From Chlamydiales bacterium (GTDB lineage: Bacteria; Chlamydiota; Chlamydiia; Chlamydiales; JAAKFR01): a DNA stretch of 64,000 nt. This document shows positions 60,338 through 64,000 of this stretch, piece after piece. The position numbers and the translations under genes are program-made. Under the pieces are notes generated by a model. That model had not been told where the DNA came from and did not search any database. It saw only the letters and a list, made by a program, of their open reading frames with translations. The DNA lies in the NCBI GenBank assembly GCA_022601535.1, contig JAJACK010000001.1:345764-409763 (forward strand), read 5' to 3'. Position 1 is the first letter of the stretch; every line of letters starts with the position of its first letter.

Positions 60338-61326
60338 TTAAGCGCACACTCTTGTTTTTCAAGATGATAAAACCAATTTTCTGTTGCTTTTTCAATCGCT
60401 TCAGGCTCCCATAGTGGTGCATCTCTATAATCATCGAGGGTTGAGAGCAAGTGTGCCACTCCCTCTTTGAAGGAAACCTTTGGACTCCATCCCGTCATTG
60501 TTTGAAATTTCGAGATATCTGCTAATGAGACATCGGGTTCACCAGGACGTTTGGGGATATTGACGACATCTCCTTCCAATAGCTCTGTCAATGCGTTGAT
60601 TGAATGGTTTTGTGAACTCCCGATATTGAAAATTTCATAGGAAAGGTCACTTTTAGCAGATGTATAAAATGCATTTGCAACATCAGTGACATAGACAAAA
60701 TCTCGACTTTGCTCTCCATCTCCTACAACAGTGAATGGATAGCCCCGTAATTTCTGTGCTAAGAAAATCCCAAAAACAGCCCCGTATGAACCCATTGTAC
60801 GAGATCTTGGGCCGTAGACATTAAAAAGCCTCAAGCTAATTACAGGCAAGCTGTACACCTTTCCCCAATGCATTGCAAGCTCTTCACCCAAGTATTTGGA
60901 GTGGGCATAAGGGTGTTGAGGGGCAATTGCAGCGCTCTCATCGGTTGGCACAGAAACGGGAAGACCATAACAAGAAGAAGAGGCTGTGTAGATCAGTTTT
61001 TTGACATTTGCTTTTCTAGCACACTCTAAAACATTAAATGTTCCTTGTACATTCACCTCAAAATAGTCTTTTGGATTTTCAATCGATGGAATTACATCGG
61101 CTAATCCAGCTAGGTGAAATACCCAGTCCACTCCTTCGAAAAGAGGCTCCAATAGATCGACATTTCGAATATCAACCTCTTGAAAATCAATATCCAATCC
61201 CTCTAAATTTGAAAATCTTCCCGTCTTTAGGTTATCGACAACTGTCACTTGATGTCCCTCTTCTAAAAGAAGTTCAACCAAATGACTTCCGATAAATCCA
61301 GCTCCACCAGTGACAAGTGTTTTCAT
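60334..61326 (-). CDS. NAD-dependent nucleotide-sugar epimerase/dehydratase (4-epimerase-like)
   Basis: A 330-residue extended SDR. Nucleotide fold TGGAGFIGSHLVELLLEEGH (6-25). DFQEVDIRNVD (about 51-61) and VFHLAGLADV (about 69-78) are conserved. The catalytic set is TASSSCYG (about 114-121, Ser/Thr) and YAHSKYLGEEL (about 140-150, YxxxK). RLFNVYGPRSR (about 166-176), VGDGEQSRDFVYVTDVANAF (about 201-220) and FNIGSSQNHSI complete the UDP-sugar 4-epimerase pattern (WbpP/GalE group). The product could be UDP-GalNAc, UDP-galactose or a modified sugar. Confidence 0.88.
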   Translation of the reverse strand: MKTLVTGGAGFIGSHLVELLLEEGHQVTVVDNLKTGRFSNLEGLDIDFQEVDIRNVDLLEPLFEGVDWVFHLAGLADVIPSIENPKDYFEVNVQGTFNVLECARKANVKKLIYTASSSCYGLPVSVPTDESAAIAPQHPYAHSKYLGEELAMHWGKVYSLPVISLRLFNVYGPRSRTMGSYGAVFGIFLAQKLRGYPFTVVGDGEQSRDFVYVTDVANAFYTSAKSDLSYEIFNIGSSQNHSINALTELLEGDVVNIPKRPGEPDVSLADISKFQTMTGWSPKVSFKEGVAHLLSTLDDYRDAPLWEPEAIEKATENWFYHLEKQECALK

Positions 61327-61330
61327 CTTT

Positions 61331-62326
61331 TTAGGCTCTCATTGTATATTCAAGAGGGATATCTTGAAGTTGATCAATATATTGTTGTCCCCATTCTACC
61401 ATTTCTTTTACCCCTTCGGTAAGAGAGATGGTCGGCTCCCAGCCAACATCTTTTTTGATTGCACTAGAATCGAGCCAATAACAAGAGTCTTGCCCAAGAC
61501 GATCTTCTGTCACCTCACAAAGTTTTTCAAAGGGAATTCCCATCACATCTGCAACTGTTTGAACAACATCCCGAATCGATGTTGGTTTTGCCGGTCCTGC
61601 ATTATAGACTGTTCCCAAAGGCCCTTTTTCACTCACTAGGTGAATTGCTCTTGCAAGATCTCTTGCGTGGATATAAGACTTTTCTGCTCGACCTCCTCCA
61701 TGTAGGGGGAGCTGCTTTCCAATTAAACCGCAGACAACAGCTTTTGGAATAATCCGGTGCAACAGTTGTCCTGGGCAATACGCATTGGATGGGCGGATGA
61801 TATTCATCGGAAAATTCAACACCTTAGAAATCGAAATTAGATGAAGATCAAATGCCGCTTTTGAAGCGGAATAGGGGCTAGAAGAGCGGATTGGATCATC
61901 TTCTTTAGAAGGAGCTGTGACAGAACCGTATAACTCTGAGGTCCCGATTTGAATAAAACGTTTGAGATAGCTCCGCCCCATCAACTCTTCTGTCAAACGA
62001 GCCAAAGCCATTGCATTTGTCTCAAAAAAGCGCCAAGAATTCTTCCAAGAAACAGCTCCTTCCCCTTGCGCTGCGTAGTTGATGATGGTTTCTGTTTCTT
62101 CTCGATCAAGTAGGTCTAAAAGAAAATCGAGTTCGTGGGTGACATGGTAGGCGTGGTATGAATAGCGAGGATCTCCTAACCCAATATCTAAAATGAATGG
62201 CTCTCCTTTAGGAGGGTTTCTTCCAATGGAAACAACTCTTTCTGTATCTGCCTGTTCCAGAAGATATTTACATGTATGAAGCCCAAACGAACCTCCGCCC
62301 CCTAAAACAGCATATCTCTTGCCCAT
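61331..62326 (-). CDS. NAD-dependent nucleotide-sugar 4,6-dehydratase-like SDR
   Basis: A 331-residue SDR. The fold begins AVLGGGGSFGLHTCKYLL (6-23), with a Gly-rich loop slightly different from GxxGxxG. QIGTSELYGSV (about 126-136) is the GDP-mannose-dehydratase-like 'TSELYG' motif, whose Glu is the catalytic base. YSASKAAFDLHLIS (about 151-164) is YxxxK. RPSNAYCPGQLLHRIIPKAV (about 173-192) and KSYIHARDLARAIHLV (about 214-229) bind the nucleotide sugar. It probably forms a 4-keto-6-deoxy sugar, the kind of intermediate on which C-C bond-forming TPP enzymes act. Spacings of 3 and 4 bp tie it into the operon. Confidence 0.85.
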   Translation of the reverse strand: MGKRYAVLGGGGSFGLHTCKYLLEQADTERVVSIGRNPPKGEPFILDIGLGDPRYSYHAYHVTHELDFLLDLLDREETETIINYAAQGEGAVSWKNSWRFFETNAMALARLTEELMGRSYLKRFIQIGTSELYGSVTAPSKEDDPIRSSSPYSASKAAFDLHLISISKVLNFPMNIIRPSNAYCPGQLLHRIIPKAVVCGLIGKQLPLHGGGRAEKSYIHARDLARAIHLVSEKGPLGTVYNAGPAKPTSIRDVVQTVADVMGIPFEKLCEVTEDRLGQDSCYWLDSSAIKKDVGWEPTISLTEGVKEMVEWGQQYIDQLQDIPLEYTMRA

Positions 62327-62329
62327 TGT

Positions 62330-63190
62330 TTATCCTTTTGTTACGAGTTCAAATTCTTCTCTGTGTACCTGAGCGAGCCCTTCATCGAGAGAACAGAAGG
62401 AGAACGTTGGAAATAGTTTATAGATCTTTGTCACATCAAAATGGCGATGTGTAATGGGGTTTTGACGAGGAGTTCCCACAATTTCTACCTCTTCTTCAAA
62501 GTTTGAGGCAACTTTTTTTGCCAAATCAGCATAAGAAATAGAGCTTCCTGTCGCGATATTGAGTTCCCCTTCGATGGAGTGGCACAAGACAAGCTCCGTT
62601 AAAGAGGCGACATCAGAGACCGAAATATGATCGCGCATCTCTTCGCCTTCTCCAAAAAGGGTGATCTTTTTTTCTTTTGCAGCAACTCTTCTCATCCGAT
62701 TGGGGCCATATGAATTGTGTGTATCATTTTCCGAATAGATCAATGTTGATCTCAAAATTGCCAAAGGGGATTTAATAACAGCTTTTAACATCTGTTCCCT
62801 TGCCAAATGCATTGTTCCATAAAGATCATCTGGATGTGTAGGAGTCTCTTCTGTAATCGGGCCGTTGTTGATTGAGTAGACAGTATCAGAGCTCATATAA
62901 ACAAGATGGGCGATGGTTCGGTCTTCCATTGCATGGCAAAAATGGTAGACCATCTCCAAATTCTTCATAAATGCATCCGCTCCTCTTCCTCGGTCAGGTG
63001 TGATGGTTGCTAAAAAAACAACGGCATCAGTTGGCTGTAAAATTGATTTCAACTGCTCAACAGAGGCCTTCTGAGAAAGATCGATCTCCTGCCGCGTTAA
63101 GGGGAGAATATCGCTCCCTTTAAAAGAGGAAATCAAACTCTTTCCGATCACCCCTCCAGCTCCAAGAATCACGACACGTTTAGGTTGCAC
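62330..63190 (-). CDS. NAD-dependent epimerase/reductase-like SDR with an altered YxxxK motif
   Basis: A 286-residue SDR. Fold VVILGAGGVIGKSLISSF (6-23). VYMSSDTVYS (about 96-105) supplies Ser/Thr. The catalytic Tyr is in DLYGTMHLAREQML (about 123-136), reading YxxxH rather than YxxxK. MRDHISVSDVASLTELVL (about 188-205) and LNIATGSSISYADLAKKV are typical. The His substitution could change proton relay or mean the enzyme is a reductase or binding subunit. It overlaps the dehydrogenase-like gene by 11 bp. Confidence 0.82.
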   Translation of the reverse strand: MQPKRVVILGAGGVIGKSLISSFKGSDILPLTRQEIDLSQKASVEQLKSILQPTDAVVFLATITPDRGRGADAFMKNLEMVYHFCHAMEDRTIAHLVYMSSDTVYSINNGPITEETPTHPDDLYGTMHLAREQMLKAVIKSPLAILRSTLIYSENDTHNSYGPNRMRRVAAKEKKITLFGEGEEMRDHISVSDVASLTELVLCHSIEGELNIATGSSISYADLAKKVASNFEEEVEIVGTPRQNPITHRHFDVTKIYKLFPTFSFCSLDEGLAQVHREEFELVTKG

Positions 63191-64000
63191 AACACGCTCC
63201 TAGTTTGAAATAGTTAGAAGAAGGAGGATATTGCATTACTCCATAAGGATCCACAATAAATTTCCCTCTAAAAGGGGGAAGGTCTTGAAAGACGCTCCAA
63301 GGTGTCATAATCAATAAAACATCTGCACGATCACACGCCTCTTCTGCTGTTTGCTTGATTTCAAGCGAAGGGAAACAGTCAACAACCGTTTTAACAACTG
63401 GATCATAAGCTGATAATTCAAAGTTTTGAAGCGATTTGATCAATGCTAGTGAAGGAGAATTTTTTACAGAAGAAGTGTTCTCTTTGTAAGCAAGACCCAA
63501 AATTGCGAACCGGGGATTTGGGAGCACTGTTAAAATTTGTTTATGAATTATATTTAAAACCCAATCACACCGCCTTTTTGAATGTGCTTTCCACGCTTTT
63601 ACAACAGTGGCATCGGTCCCATTTGCATCTGCAAGAGATGAGAAAGTTTCTAAATCACGCTCTAGATTCCCTCCTGCAATCCCCAATCCTGGGGCGAGGT
63701 AAGCTTTTTTCCCAATCCGTTTATCCAATTGGAGAGTAGGAACAATTTCAGACCAATCTGCTCCAATTTTTTCACACAACTCTGCAATTGTGTTTGAGGT
63801 TGTCACTGAGGAGACCAAAAACATATTGATCGCAATTTTGGTCAGCTCAGCACTCTCAAAACTCATGGGAAAGATTGGGCAGTTGTATGCCGAGAGGTAA
63901 TCCAATAATTTTTTGGGAAGAGGCTCCTTTGTCCCTAGGATAAAGCGTTCTGGATAAAGCGTTCGCTCAATTGCCCTCCCAAAAATCAATGTCTCCACTT
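63180..64000 (-). CDS. UDP-glucose/GDP-mannose dehydrogenase family protein lacking the catalytic Cys (partial)
   Basis: The C-terminal 273 residues or so; the N-terminal NAD domain lies beyond base 64000, and the codon at 63998 is probably internal. AELTKIAINMFLVSSVTTSN and KIGADWSEIVPTLQLDKRIG form the central helical domain. The active-site segment reads APGLGIAGGNLERDLETF, where the family has 'PG.GyGGSCFPKD': the catalytic Cys is Asn and the following Lys is Arg. RFAILGLAYKENTSSVKNSP opens the C-terminal sugar-binding domain. Without the thiol, full oxidation to a uronic acid is unlikely. It is the upstream member of the seven-gene run seen here. Confidence 0.85.
   Translation of the reverse strand, partial: VETLIFGRAIERTLYPERFILGTKEPLPKKLLDYLSAYNCPIFPMSFESAELTKIAINMFLVSSVTTSNTIAELCEKIGADWSEIVPTLQLDKRIGKKAYLAPGLGIAGGNLERDLETFSSLADANGTDATVVKAWKAHSKRRCDWVLNIIHKQILTVLPNPRFAILGLAYKENTSSVKNSPSLALIKSLQNFELSAYDPVVKTVVDCFPSLEIKQTAEEACDRADVLLIMTPWSVFQDLPPFRGKFIVDPYGVMQYPPSSNYFKLGACCAT

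Noticed and set aside
1-64000. CRISPR arrays, rRNA genes, complete insertion sequences or prophage
   Set aside because: I saw no regularly spaced repeats, no rRNA sequence, no transposase motifs and no phage structural genes in the window.

Overview
The window comes from a member of the Chlamydiota, most likely an amoeba- or protist-associated lineage rather than a Chlamydiaceae pathogen. The evidence is gene order. As I recall the Chlamydia trachomatis map, four blocks here match it: gpmA + rsuA-type pseudouridine synthase; dnaB-mnmG-lplA; sdhB-sdhA-sdhC-tatD-dsbD-tolQ-tolR-(tolA-like)-tolB-pal-LysM protein; and gpsA-sugar nucleotidyltransferase-fliJ-fliI-fliH-fliF, followed further on by pckG-mreB-SNF2-tig-clpP-clpX-pcnB. 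Among these lie genes typical of larger 'environmental' chlamydiae: four F-box proteins with long helical-repeat tails, soluble transhydrogenase, gamma-glutamyltranspeptidase, MsrA-MsrB and several glycosyltransferases. The F-box proteins point to a eukaryotic host whose SCF ubiquitin ligases could be recruited.

Layout: 1-7726, gpmA fragment (minus), pseudouridine synthase, a solute-binding lipoprotein, two small membrane proteins, sthA and an oppA-oppB pair lacking the usual oppC. 7844-11127, a GT4 glycosyltransferase whose end runs through an antisense tRNA-Ser gene, then dnaB carrying a 153-residue mini-intein, and a 29-residue basic bS22-like protein. 11140-18855, mnmG, a minus-strand four-gene operon (three F-box proteins plus a small Cys-containing protein) and lplA; the operon sits exactly between mnmG and lplA. 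18892-26776, GT39 and the dsbD-tatD-sdhCAB operon. 26865-31139, the Tol-Pal operon. 31213-37191, a small membrane ORF broken by one base, then the gpsA-fliF operon read leftwards. 37230-45082, GT4, a candidate small RNA with a strong terminator, msrAB, lipoprotein, ggt, PAP2 phosphatase, a fourth F-box gene behind a consensus promoter, and a decayed AAA ATPase. 45072-52290, class II cyclic-nucleotide phosphodiesterase-like protein, pckG, mreB and a SWIM-SNF2 helicase. 52380-57790, tRNA-Gly abutting tig, then clpP-clpX-pcnB-GT9. 57698-64000, a tight seven-gene minus-strand operon for an unusual nucleotide sugar.

Most notable are: (1) the 57698-64000 operon, where both subunits of a TPP-dependent E1-type enzyme sit among three SDR nucleotide-sugar enzymes, a UDP-sugar-dehydrogenase homologue without its catalytic Cys, and a methyltransferase, suggesting synthesis of a branched-chain sugar; (2) a FliF with a FliG-like C-terminal segment, in a flagellar-type export subcluster; (3) the F-box operon with shared promoter motifs; (4) the DnaB mini-intein; (5) a G4A6 tract that breaks an otherwise intact small membrane protein; (6) a putative small RNA at about 38346-38510. 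Functions are inferred from motifs and context only; no database search was run.
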